This document shows positions 48,689-58,825 of a DNA stretch of 64,000 nucleotides, piece after piece. Every line of letters begins with the position of its first letter. The stretch's first letter is position 1. Made by a program: the position numbers and the translations under genes. Under the pieces are notes generated by a model. It was given only the letters and a program-made list of their open reading frames with translations, was not told the origin of the DNA and did not search any database. This DNA comes from Streptomyces spiramyceticus (GTDB taxonomy: Bacteria; Actinomycetota; Actinomycetes; Streptomycetales; Streptomycetaceae): the NCBI RefSeq assembly GCF_028807635.1, contig NZ_JARBAX010000001.1:2992501-3056500 (forward strand). Reading direction: 5' to 3'.

Positions 48689-50215
48689 TTACGGGCGACG
48701 GAGCGCTTCGGCGGCGGCGGTGTTCGCCGGGCCGGCCGCGAGCTCGGACTCCAGGAGCTGCTTGCCGAGCAGCTCGGGGTCGGGCAGCTCCATCGGGTAC
48801 TCACCGTCGAAGCAGGCGCGGCAGAGGTTCGCCTTGGGGATGGTGGTCGACTCGATCATCCCGTCGATGGAGATGTACGAGAGCGAGTCGGCGCCCAGCG
48901 ACTTGCCGATCTCTTCGATCGTCATGCCGTTGGCGATGAGCTCGGCGCGGGTCGCGAAGTCGATGCCGAAGAAGCAGGGCCACTTCACCGGCGGGGACGA
49001 GATCCGGATGTGGATCTCGGCGGCGCCGGCCTCGCGGAGCATCTTGACCAGGGCGCGCTGGGTGTTGCCGCGGACGATCGAGTCGTCGACGACCACGAGG
49101 CGCTTGCCGCGGATGACTTCCTTGAGCGGGTTGAGCTTCAGACGGATGCCGAGCTGGCGGATCGTCTGGGACGGCTGGATGAAGGTCCGGCCGACGTAGG
49201 CGTTCTTGACGAGGCCGGAACCGTACGGAATTCCGCTGGCTTCCGCGTAGCCGATGGCTGCGGGGGTGCCTGATTCCGGCGTTGCTATGACCAGGTCGGC
49301 TTCGACCGGGGCTTCCTTCGCCAGTTTCCGGCCCATCTCCACACGCGAGAGATAGACGTTGCGGCCGGCGATGTCGGTGTCCGGGCGGGCCAGGTAGACG
49401 TACTCGAAGACACAGCCCTTGGGCTTCGCTTCCGCGAATCGGGACGTACGGAGCCCATTCTCGTCGATGGCGATCATCTCGCCCGGCTCGACCTCGCGGA
49501 CGTACGCGGCGCCGCAGATGTCGAGGGCGGCGGACTCGGAGGCCACCACCCAGCCGCGCTCCAGCCGGCCGAGGACCAGCGGGCGGATGCCCTGCGGGTC
49601 GCGGGCGGCGTAGAGCGTGCCCTCGTCCATGAAGACGAGGGAGAAGGCGCCCATCACGTCCGGGAGAACCTTTGCGGCGGCTTCCTCGATGGTGAGGGGC
49701 TTGCCGTCGTCGTCCGTCTGGCCGGCCAGCAGAGCTGTGACCAGGTCGGTGTCGTTGGTCGCGGCGACCTGCGTCGCGCGGCCGTTCTCCTTGGGCAGCT
49801 CGGCGACCATCTCGGCGAGCTGCGCCGTGTTGACCAGGTTGCCGTTGTGGCCCAGGGCGATCGATCCGTGCGCGGTGGCACGGAAAGTCGGCTGTGCGTT
49901 CTCCCACACCGAGGCTCCGGTGGTGGAGTAGCGGGCATGGCCCACCGCGATATGGCCCTGGAGGGAGCCGAGAGAGGTTTCGTCGAAGACTTGCGAGACC
50001 AGTCCCATGTCCTTGAAGACGAGGATCTGGGACCCGTTGCTCACTGCGATGCCCGCGGACTCTTGTCCACGGTGCTGCAGGGCATACAGTCCGAAATAGG
50101 TGAGCTTGGCGACCTCTTCGCCGGGAGCCCAGACACCGAAGACGCCGCAAGCGTCCTGGGGGCCTTTCTCACCGGGGAGCAGGTCGTGGTTGAGTCGTCC
50201 ATCACCACGAGGCAC
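48689..50215 (-). CDS. purF: Amidophosphoribosyltransferase
   Basis: First committed purine step: PRPP plus glutamine gives phosphoribosylamine. 508 residues, normal length. The N-terminal glutaminase domain follows a short propeptide; the nucleophile is the Cys in KGPQDACGVFGVW (about residue 23). The PRPP-binding loop is VVVDDSIVRGNTQRALV. Cysteines in FFGIDFAT-adjacent WPCFF and LCRACFDGEYPM fit the iron-sulfur-type PurF. The GTG at 50215 gives the proper start; the longer frame runs into upstream non-coding DNA. It lies upstream of purM in the same direction. Confidence 0.95.
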   Translation of the reverse strand: MPRGDGRLNHDLLPGEKGPQDACGVFGVWAPGEEVAKLTYFGLYALQHRGQESAGIAVSNGSQILVFKDMGLVSQVFDETSLGSLQGHIAVGHARYSTTGASVWENAQPTFRATAHGSIALGHNGNLVNTAQLAEMVAELPKENGRATQVAATNDTDLVTALLAGQTDDDGKPLTIEEAAAKVLPDVMGAFSLVFMDEGTLYAARDPQGIRPLVLGRLERGWVVASESAALDICGAAYVREVEPGEMIAIDENGLRTSRFAEAKPKGCVFEYVYLARPDTDIAGRNVYLSRVEMGRKLAKEAPVEADLVIATPESGTPAAIGYAEASGIPYGSGLVKNAYVGRTFIQPSQTIRQLGIRLKLNPLKEVIRGKRLVVVDDSIVRGNTQRALVKMLREAGAAEIHIRISSPPVKWPCFFGIDFATRAELIANGMTIEEIGKSLGADSLSYISIDGMIESTTIPKANLCRACFDGEYPMELPDPELLGKQLLESELAAGPANTAAAEALRRP

Positions 50216-50442
50216 GCCACCGAGTGTAGGCGAGATCGACCACTGGTCCGAATTGGGGATGGCGGCGGGGGCCGGGCGGGGTGGGTCGGCGAGTGACGAG
50301 CGGTGTCCGCGTTGACGTCCGGACGCGATTCGGGTGTCCAGGGTGGTGTCCACGGACCGGGACGGCCGCGGCGGACGTCGTACTTTTCGGCCGTGTCCGC
50401 CGCCGCTTCCGCCTCGCTTGTGCCTCCGCTTCCGCCTTGCCG

Positions 50443-51315
50443 CTACTTGGCGCGGGCGTCCAGGCCGTTGCCGTCCGCCGCGACGAGAGTCAGGGTGCGG
50501 TCGCGCAGCTCGTACTTCACCTTGCCGTCGAGGATCTTGAGCAGCGCCCGCTCGGTCTCCATGATCTTGGGCGGGCACATCTTCCTGGTCGTGGCGATCT
50601 TGGAGAAGGTGAGGGTGGAGCCGGAGACCTTCGCCTCGCCCGTGACGTTGTTGCAGCCGAGGTTGCCGCCCACGGAGCCGTCCTTGCCGAAGACGAGGTT
50701 CGCCTTGCCCGCCACGTCCTTGGGCAGCGAGGTGGCGGTGTCGCCGTCGAGCAGCGACTCCACGCGCCACTGGGTGCCGACGAGCGGGGCGGCGGCGGCC
50801 GGCTTCTCGGCGGTGAGGGCGATCGTGTCGCCCTTGGTCGTGGTCAGCGTCAGCTTGTCGTCCGTGACCTTGGCCTTCAGGGCGCCGCGGAAGGTGCGCT
50901 GAAGGTTCTCCTCGAACTTCTGGATGTCCTTCGCGCAGGCCATCTCGGTGCTCTGGCCGGGGCCCACGGTGATCGTGTCGCCCTTGACGTCCACGTCGGC
51001 GCCGAATTGGTTGCAGCCGGAGTTGCCGGACGCGCGGGCCTTTCCGTTGCCGTTGTCTCCGTCGCCGTCCTTGTCCTCGTCGATACGGACCGTGGTGCCC
51101 TTCGGCGCGGGAAGCTTCTTGCCGTCCACGGTCACGCTGTCGACGGTCCAGTCGACCCCGGCGATCTGGAGGTCCGGCTTTACGGTGCCGTCGCCTCCGG
51201 CGTCCGAACCTGACTCAGTGCCGCAGGCGGCCAGGGCGAAGAGGGCCAGGGCGGTGAGGGTTGCGGTGGCGACGGGGGTGGCGCTGCGGCGGGTGGGGGT
51301 TCGCGACGTATCCAT
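50443..51315 (-). CDS. Lipoprotein with two META domains
   Basis: A 290-residue exported protein. After the signal (RSATPVATATLTALALFALA) comes a lipobox LAAC (Cys about residue 31) and two repeats of the META/HslJ fold. The first runs about 55-155 (VDWTVDSVTVDGK to MACAKDIQKFEENLQRTF). The second runs about 165-285 (GTQWRVESLLDGD to RKMCPPKIMETERALL). Each has a buried Cys pair (SGCNQFG with MACAKD; LGCNNVTG with KMCPPK). HslJ-type proteins act in envelope stress or drug resistance. The ATG at 51315 is chosen from the basic signal start. It lies upstream of purF, 227 bases away. Confidence 0.87.
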   Translation of the reverse strand: MDTSRTPTRRSATPVATATLTALALFALAACGTESGSDAGGDGTVKPDLQIAGVDWTVDSVTVDGKKLPAPKGTTVRIDEDKDGDGDNGNGKARASGNSGCNQFGADVDVKGDTITVGPGQSTEMACAKDIQKFEENLQRTFRGALKAKVTDDKLTLTTTKGDTIALTAEKPAAAAPLVGTQWRVESLLDGDTATSLPKDVAGKANLVFGKDGSVGGNLGCNNVTGEAKVSGSTLTFSKIATTRKMCPPKIMETERALLKILDGKVKYELRDRTLTLVAADGNGLDARAK

Positions 51316-51377
51316 GGCGATGTGACGGGGCAAGTGGGGTTTCTGGTTCCAGGAGAGCTTTCCCCTAGGGCGTGTCC

Positions 51378-52169
51378 CTAGCCCAGGACCGGCAGCAGCG
51401 CCGACAGGTCCGCCCGCTCGCCGCTCGCGCTCACCTGCGCCCCGGCGACCGCCTCGCTCCACCCCACCCGACCCGTGGCAAGGCGGATCCACGTCAGCGG
51501 GTCGGTCTCGACCACGTTCGGCGGGGTGCCGCGCGTGTGGCGGGGGCCTTCCACGCACTGCACGACCGCGTACGGCGGGACACGGACCTCGACCGAGCCG
51601 CCGGGTGCCTTCACGGCGAGGGCGTCGGCGAGGAGGCGGGTACAGGCGGCGAGGGCGTGCTTGTCGTACGGGATGCCGAGACCGGTCGCATGATTCAAGT
51701 CGTCGGTGTGGACGATGAGTTCGACGGTACGGGTGACCAGGAAGTCGCCGAGCCGCATGCCGCCGAAGCGTGACGGCACCAGGCGCTCGTCCGACGTGCC
51801 GGGCAGGTCCTTCTGGATGGCTGCGGCGGTCCGCGCGAACAGTTCGCCGGGCTCGGCGCTCGCCGCGATCGCCCTGGTGTCCTCGTCGACCTGCCCGGCA
51901 GCCGTGACTGTTGCGAACGGCCACTCCAGCAGGGCGAGTTCACGCCTGGCGGGCTCGGGCATGGCCAGGTAACGGGAGACGGTTCCCATGACCATGGCGA
52001 TGTGGGCGGCGAGATCCCGCACGGTCCAGTCGCCGAGACGGGTGGGCTGTTCCAGCTGCTCGGGCGTGAGGGTGAGCACGGCGGCGCGTACGTGCTCGAA
52101 CTGCGCGAGTACGGCGGCCCGGGTCTTGGCGGAGTCGTAGCTACGAGTGCGCTTCTTGGCCGGTGGCAT
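51378..52169 (-). CDS. Maleylpyruvate-isomerase-family (mycothiol-dependent) protein
   Basis: A 263-residue protein with an N-terminal DinB/MDMPI-like helical bundle. The metal-binding His is in RDLAAHIAMVMG (about residue 57) and another in VELIVHTDDL (about 160). A C-terminal SCP2-like region follows. Family members use mycothiol as cofactor for isomerisation or detoxification. The sequence allows no substrate assignment. The ATG at 52169 is the first in frame and gives a basic start. It shares the direction of the META lipoprotein gene, 62 bases away, and may share a transcript. Confidence 0.82.
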   Translation of the reverse strand: MPPAKKRTRSYDSAKTRAAVLAQFEHVRAAVLTLTPEQLEQPTRLGDWTVRDLAAHIAMVMGTVSRYLAMPEPARRELALLEWPFATVTAAGQVDEDTRAIAASAEPGELFARTAAAIQKDLPGTSDERLVPSRFGGMRLGDFLVTRTVELIVHTDDLNHATGLGIPYDKHALAACTRLLADALAVKAPGGSVEVRVPPYAVVQCVEGPRHTRGTPPNVVETDPLTWIRLATGRVGWSEAVAGAQVSASGERADLSALLPVLG

Positions 52170-52262
52170 GGGCCGAGATTAATCGCATCCGCATGGCCGC
52201 CGCCCGGTACCAGGCGGAAAATGAGAGAGCGGAAAGTACGAGAGGAAGGGCGTGAACCAACC

Positions 52263-52667
52263 ATGAGTCAGCACCCGGACACCGCCCTGGTGCGCCAGGG
52301 CTACGCAGCGTTCAGCAATGGCGACATGGAGACACTTGCCTCCATGATGACGACGGACTGCGTCCACCACGCGCCCGGACAGAGTCAGGTCTCCGGGCAC
52401 TTCAAGGGCCGGGACAACGTCCTGGCCATGTACGGCAAGCTCTTCGAGCTCACCGGCGGCACCATGCGCGTAGAGCTGGAAGGCGTCTACCCGGACGGGC
52501 GCGGCCACGTCATCTCCGTCCACAAGATCTTCGCCGAGCGGGAAGACCGCGGTATCGAAATGAGAGGCGGACTCTTCTTCACCATCATCGGAAACAAGAT
52601 CTCCGACATCGACGAGTGCGTCGAGGACATCGACGAGGCGGACGCCTTCTGGGGCATGGGCACCTAG
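52263..52667 (+). CDS. SnoaL/NTF2-like small protein
   Basis: A 134-residue alpha+beta-barrel protein starting MSQHPDTALVRQGYAAFSNG. The core DMETLASMMTTDCVHHAPGQ is the usual SnoaL-like cone with a His/Asp-lined pocket, and it ends IDECVEDIDEADAFWGMGT. Such proteins may be cyclases, isomerases or binding proteins. The ATG at 52263 fits the family; an ATG at 52219 is possible. It is the only plus-strand gene between purF and purL and is divergent from the maleylpyruvate-isomerase-like gene. It converges with purL, 61 bases apart. Confidence 0.75.
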   Translation: MSQHPDTALVRQGYAAFSNGDMETLASMMTTDCVHHAPGQSQVSGHFKGRDNVLAMYGKLFELTGGTMRVELEGVYPDGRGHVISVHKIFAEREDRGIEMRGGLFFTIIGNKISDIDECVEDIDEADAFWGMGT

Positions 52668-52728
52668 TGACAGCCACGGAGCCCCCACCCGGACCAGGTC
52701 CGGACGGGGGCTGCCGCAGAGCTGTGGA

Positions 52729-54974
<2,246 letters not shown>

Positions 54975-54978
<4 letters not shown>

Positions 54979-55679
54979 GCGTTGACCAGCTTCTTCAGGA
55001 TCGAGGTGAAGAATCCGAGGCCGTCGGTACGTCCCGTGCCGACCAGCGGCTCCACGGCGTGCTCCGGGTGCGGCATCAGGCCGACGACATTGCCCGCGGC
55101 GTTGGTGATGCCGGCGATGTCGCGGAGCGAGCCGTTCGGGTTTCCGTATCCATCAGCGGCTGCGCCGCGGGCCAGATAGCGGAAGGCGACGCGGCCCTCC
55201 GCCTCCAGCTCGTCGAGTACGCGCTCGTCGGCGACGTAACGGCCGTCCATGTTCTTGAGCGGGATCCGGATCTCCTGCCCGGCGGTGTAGTCCGCCGTCC
55301 AGGCCGTCTCGCTCGTCTCGACGCGCAGCTTCTGCTCGCGGCAGATGAAGTGCAGATGGTTGTTCTGCAGCATCGCGCCGGGGAGCAGGTGGGCCTCGGT
55401 GAGGATCTGGAAGCCGTTGCAGATACCGAGGACGGGCAGGCCCGCCTTCGCCTGCGCGATGATGGTCTCCATCACCGGCGAGAAGCGGGAGATGGCGCCC
55501 GCCCGCAGGTAGTCGCCGTAGGAGAAGCCGCCCGCGAGGACGACCGCGTCGACCTGCTTGAGGTCCTTGTCGCGGTGCCACAGCGAGACCGGCTCGGCGC
55601 CCGCGATCCGGACGGCCCGCAGGCTGTCCTGGTCGTCGAGCGTTCCAGGAAAGGTGACGACTCCGATACGAGCGGTCAC
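54975..55679 (-). CDS. purQ: Phosphoribosylformylglycinamidine synthase subunit PurQ (with in-frame insertion)
   Basis: The glutaminase subunit that feeds ammonia to PurL. 234 residues, about eight more than I recall for S. coelicolor. The class I amidotransferase triad is visible: Cys in VLGICNGFQ, and His and Glu in MPHPEHAVE. Between FRYL and NPNGSLRDI, where relatives have about two residues, this protein has [10 protein letters not shown]. That segment is encoded by a copy of the short palindromic element. The frame is kept. The start GTG at 55679 overlaps the purS stop. The insertion is near the C-terminal PurL-facing side and was tolerated or is recent. Confidence 0.93.
55144..55172 (-). 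repeat. Short palindromic element, copy 4 (inside purQ)
   Basis: On the coding strand it reads GCCCGCGGCGCAGCCGC, then TGATGGATACGG. The first 17 bases are identical to copies 1 and 2. It encodes ARGAAADGY within PurQ. Confidence 0.8.
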
Positions 55680-55927
55680 TTCGACTCCTCCACCTTCACG
55701 GTGAAGTCCTCGATGACGGTGTTGGCGAGGAACGTTTCAGCCATCTCATTGATGCGGGCGAGGGCGGCGTCATCGACCGGCCCATCGACCTCGAGCTCGA
55801 AACGCTTTCCCTGACGTACGTCCGCGATTCCCTCGAAGCCGAGACGGGGCAGTGCACGCTGCACCGCCTGTCCCTGCGGGTCGAGGATCTCGGGCTTGAG
55901 CATGACGTCGACTACGACGCGTGCCAC
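55676..55927 (-). CDS. purS: Phosphoribosylformylglycinamidine synthase subunit PurS
   Basis: The small structural subunit that holds PurQ and PurL together. 83 residues: [20 protein letters not shown], then [20 protein letters not shown], ending in a helix [12 protein letters not shown]. The GTG at 55927 has GGGA five to six bases upstream and matches relatives; a GTG at 55933 would add two residues. Its stop overlaps the purQ start (GTGA). It is the first gene of the purSQL unit and faces lsrL, 313 bases away. Confidence 0.93.
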   Translation of the reverse strand: MARVVVDVMLKPEILDPQGQAVQRALPRLGFEGIADVRQGKRFELEVDGPVDDAALARINEMAETFLANTVIEDFTVKVEESK

Positions 55928-56240
55928 TGGCACTCCCGGTGGTGGTGTGGTGCGAAGGCGGTTCCATCAGCGTACCCGCCCAGAAATTCTACGCGGGTAG
56001 ATATACGTCGGCCCGGATCACGTTCCGGTATCGGCAGCGACAACCGCCGGGAAAATCCGGGGAAAAACGGCCGCCTCCGATTGCGGAAGGACACGCTGAC
56101 AGAATTAACTGGGCTTCACAATGCAATGCCTCTCGCTGTACAAAGGAATAGCGAAGGAATCAGCATTGCTCCAAAACAGCCGGAAGGCCGGTATCACCGC
56201 ACGTCAGGCGCGGTGGTGCCGCAGGAAAGGACCGATATCC
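55928..56240. promoter_or_regulatory. Divergent promoter region of purSQL and lsrL
   Basis: No gene was seen. The region is clearly less G/C-rich than its surroundings (AGAAATTCTACGCGGGTAGA near 55980; AATTAACTGGGCTTCACAAT near 56103). An A/T-rich leader before an Lsr2-like gene could be a target of that protein itself. GGAAAGGA before 56241 is the lsrL ribosome site. Confidence 0.45.
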
Positions 56241-56558
56241 GTGGCTCAGCGCGTAGTGGTCACGCTCTCCGACGACATCGACGGAGGGGACGCAGCGGAA
56301 ACGGTCACGTTCGGCCTGGACGGGAAGTCGTACGAGATCGACCTGAATCCCGCCAATGCAAAGAAACTACGCACGGCTCTTGAGCCGTTCGTAGAGGCCG
56401 GCCGAAAGCAGTCGAAGTCGGGCAAGGCCTACCGGCACACCGCCGTCGCGCCCCATCCGGCGGCTGTGCGCGCGTGGGCGCGCTCGCACCAGATGGACGT
56501 GCCGGCTCGCGGGCGCATCCCCAAGAAGGTCTACGAGGCCTTCGCGGAGGCCTCCTGA
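56241..56558 (+). CDS. lsrL: Lsr2-like nucleoid-associated protein LsrL
   Basis: A 105-residue xenogeneic-silencer family protein. The N-terminal dimerisation part is AQRVVVTLSDDIDGGDAAET, then VTFGLDGKSYEIDLN. The C-terminal DNA-binding domain has RAWARSHQMDVPARGRIPKK with the AT-hook-like R-G-R core that enters the minor groove of A/T-rich DNA. Streptomyces have a main Lsr2 and this shorter paralogue (recalled as SCO4076, beside purSQL). The GTG at 56241 follows GGAAAGGA. It lies upstream of two tRNA-Gly genes. Confidence 0.92.
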   Translation: MAQRVVVTLSDDIDGGDAAETVTFGLDGKSYEIDLNPANAKKLRTALEPFVEAGRKQSKSGKAYRHTAVAPHPAAVRAWARSHQMDVPARGRIPKKVYEAFAEAS

Positions 56559-56659
56559 CGGCCCCTGGGGGCAACCGACTTGCATTGCACCCCCGCTCGT
56601 CGGCTAGAGTCTGGGACACGCCGAGGGGCGAGGCCGCAAGGCCGGACCTCACGCAGCGT

Positions 56660-56731
56660 GCGGGTGTAGTTCAGTAGCAGAACATCCCCCTTCCAGGGGG
56701 AAGGCGCAGTGTGCAATTCCTGTCACCCGCT
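56660..56731 (+). tRNA. tRNA-Gly (TCC)
   Basis: It starts GCGGGTGTAGTTCAGTAGCA. The anticodon stem CCCCC/GGGGG holds loop CTTCCAG, giving TCC. It ends TGTCACCCGCT. The T-loop is TGCAATT, with the usual T replaced, as in some Streptomyces tRNA-Gly. Confidence 0.92.
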
Positions 56732-56784
56732 CTGCATCGCTTACCAACACACTGAGGTGTGTCAGGTATAGTGGTGGCACAAAT

Positions 56785-56857
56785 GCGGACGTGGCTCAGT
56801 TGGTAGAGCATCACCTTGCCAAGGTGAGGGTCGCGAGTTCGAATCTCGTCGTCCGCT
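56785..56857 (+). tRNA. tRNA-Gly (GCC), copy 1
   Basis: It starts GCGGACGTGGCTCAGTTGGT. The anticodon arm CACCTTGCCAAGGTG gives GCC. It ends CGTCGTCCGCT. Its terminator matches that of the second tRNA-Gly(GCC) at 60701. Confidence 0.95.
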
Positions 56858-56868
56858 CAGTGAGTACG

Positions 56869-56899
56869 AAGGCCCCGGTCATTGCGACCGGGGCCTTTG
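56869..56899 (+). terminator. Terminator of tRNA-Gly copy 1
   Basis: AAGGCCCCGGTC and GACCGGGGCCTT form a 12-bp stem with loop ATTGC, followed by TTGTC. Confidence 0.88.
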
Positions 56900-57002
56900 T
56901 CGTATCCGCCGTCTGCCCACCTCTTGGCGTACTGACATTTGTCATCTGCGGTGATGACAGCTCGCACTGCTCCCGGCCGTGATCCGCCGGAAGTCTTGAG
57001 GC

Positions 57003-58001
57003 ATGACCATCAACGACCATGTGATCGACGCCGAGGGGCTCCGGCGCACCTACAGCGGCGGCTTCGAAGCCGTCCGCTCGCTCTCCTTCTCCGTGGCGCG
57101 CGGCGAGCTCTTCGCACTGCTGGGCACGAACGGCGCGGGCAAGACCTCGACCCTGGAACTGCTGGAGGGCCTGGCCCGGCCCGACGGGGGCAGCGTCCGG
57201 GTGCTCGGCCATGATCCGTACACCGAGCGCGCGAAGGTACGCCCACGGGTCGGCGTAATGCTCCAGGAGGGTGGATTTCCCTCCGAACTGACCGTGCGCG
57301 AGACGGCCCGCATGTGGGCGGGGTGCACCAGTGGGGCGCGACCGGTGCGTGAGGCGCTTGAGCTGGTGGGGCTCGGCAGGCGGGAGGGCGTACGGGTCAA
57401 GCAGCTGTCCGGCGGGGAGCGACGGCGGCTGGACCTGGCCATGGCGCTGCTCGGCCGGCCGGAGATCCTCTTCCTCGACGAGCCGACGACCGGGCTTGAC
57501 GCCGAAGGGCGGCGCGAAACGTGGGAGTTGGTGCGGGATCTGCGGGACGGGGGGACGACCGTACTGCTGACCACGCACTACCTGGAGGAGGCGGAGGAGC
57601 TCGCCGACCGGCTGGCGATCATGCACGAAGGGCGGATCGCCGCCGAGGGGCGGGTGGCGGAAGTGGTGGGGGCGTATCCGTCGCAGATCTCCTTCCAGCT
57701 GCCGGACGGCTACCACCTCGGGGATCTGCCGCCGCTGGGGCAGCTGGGCGTCACCCGGCACGAACTGAGCGGCCGGACGGTGCGGTTGCACACCGACCGG
57801 CTCCAGCAGGCCGCGACCGGGGTGCTTGCGTGGGCCGAGGAGCAGGGGCTGGAACTGCGCGGGCTCGATGTGCGGTCGGCGTCGCTGGAGGAGGCGTTCC
57901 TGAACATCGCGCGGGAGGCGAAGGAAACCGGGGCACAGGAAAGCGCGGCGCAGGAAACGGTGGGCGCCGGCACGGCCGAGGGGGAGGTGGCTGCGCGATG
58001 A
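57003..58001 (+). CDS. ABC-2-type exporter ATP-binding protein
   Basis: A 332-residue ATPase subunit. Walker A is LLGTNGAGKTST (about residue 42), the Q-loop VGVMLQEGGFPSEL, the signature KQLSGGERRRLDLAMAL, and Walker B EILFLDEPTTGLD, followed by the switch His in LLTTHYLEEAEEL. A C-terminal region (about 225-310) resembles the extra domain of drug or lipid exporters of the CcmA/DrrA type. Its stop overlaps the permease start (ATGA). With the following two-component genes it looks like a DesKR/LiaRS-like regulated exporter, possibly for drugs, peptides or lipids. Confidence 0.92.
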   Translation: MTINDHVIDAEGLRRTYSGGFEAVRSLSFSVARGELFALLGTNGAGKTSTLELLEGLARPDGGSVRVLGHDPYTERAKVRPRVGVMLQEGGFPSELTVRETARMWAGCTSGARPVREALELVGLGRREGVRVKQLSGGERRRLDLAMALLGRPEILFLDEPTTGLDAEGRRETWELVRDLRDGGTTVLLTTHYLEEAEELADRLAIMHEGRIAAEGRVAEVVGAYPSQISFQLPDGYHLGDLPPLGQLGVTRHELSGRTVRLHTDRLQQAATGVLAWAEEQGLELRGLDVRSASLEEAFLNIAREAKETGAQESAAQETVGAGTAEGEVAAR

Positions 58002-58765
58002 GCACGGCTGTTGCGGGACGTATGGCGGCGCTGATGCGGGCGGAACTGACCCTGCTCCTACGGCACAAGGCGGTGCTCTTCACGGCGCTGGTGCTGCCCG
58101 TCACGATGACGTACGCGATGCGGCCGGTCTTCGACGACATGGACCTGGACGAGGCCGGGATTTCGCTCGGTGCGGCCATGATGCCGATGTCCGTGGCGTT
58201 CGTGCTGCTCTTCGGGGTGTACTCGGCGCTCGTCACGGTCTACGTGGTGCGGCGCGAAGAGCTCGTACTCAAGCGGCTGCGGGCCGGGGAGCCGGGCGAC
58301 GCCGAGATTCTCACCGGAACGGCGGCCGCCACGCTCGTGGCCGGGCTCGCGCAGTGTGTGGTGCTGATGATCGCGGGCGCGGCGGTCCTCGGCATGGAGA
58401 TGCCCGCCGATCCCCTGCTGGTGGTGACCGGTCTTCTGCTGGGTCTCGTGGTCGCGGGGACGATGGCAGCCGCCACCACCGCTTTCACCAGGTCCGCCGA
58501 GGGCGCACAGATCACGATCATGCCGGTGATGCTGGTCTCGCTGGTCGGCTCCGGGGTCGTCGTGCCACTGGAGCTGCTGCCGGACAAGATCGCCTCGGTC
58601 TGCGAGCTGCTGCCGCTCTCGCCGGTCGTCCAGCTCGTGCGGGGCGGCTGGACCGGGCAGTTGGGGGCGTACGAGGCGCTGGGTGCCGTCGCCACCGCGG
58701 TGGCCTGGACCGTACTGTCGGTGTTCGCTGTGCAGCGGTGGTTCCGCTGGGAGCCGCGGCGCTAG
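57998..58765 (+). CDS. ABC-2-type exporter permease
   Basis: A 255-residue membrane protein with six helices. Helix 1 is within HKAVLFTALVLPVTMTYAM, and VVRREELVLKRLRAGEPGDA is the typical ABC-2 coupling region. MLVSLVGSGVVVPLELLPD and LLPLSPVVQLVRGG complete the ABC-2 pattern. The ATG at 57998 overlaps the ATPase stop, so the two are translated together as an exporter. The kinase gene follows 60 bases later in the same direction. Substrate unknown. Confidence 0.9.
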   Translation: MSTAVAGRMAALMRAELTLLLRHKAVLFTALVLPVTMTYAMRPVFDDMDLDEAGISLGAAMMPMSVAFVLLFGVYSALVTVYVVRREELVLKRLRAGEPGDAEILTGTAAATLVAGLAQCVVLMIAGAAVLGMEMPADPLLVVTGLLLGLVVAGTMAAATTAFTRSAEGAQITIMPVMLVSLVGSGVVVPLELLPDKIASVCELLPLSPVVQLVRGGWTGQLGAYEALGAVATAVAWTVLSVFAVQRWFRWEPRR

Positions 58766-58825
58766 ACGCTGCGGCGCGGAACGGCGCTGGGCTGGGCACG
58801 AAGAAAATGTGGGGACGGGGACGGG

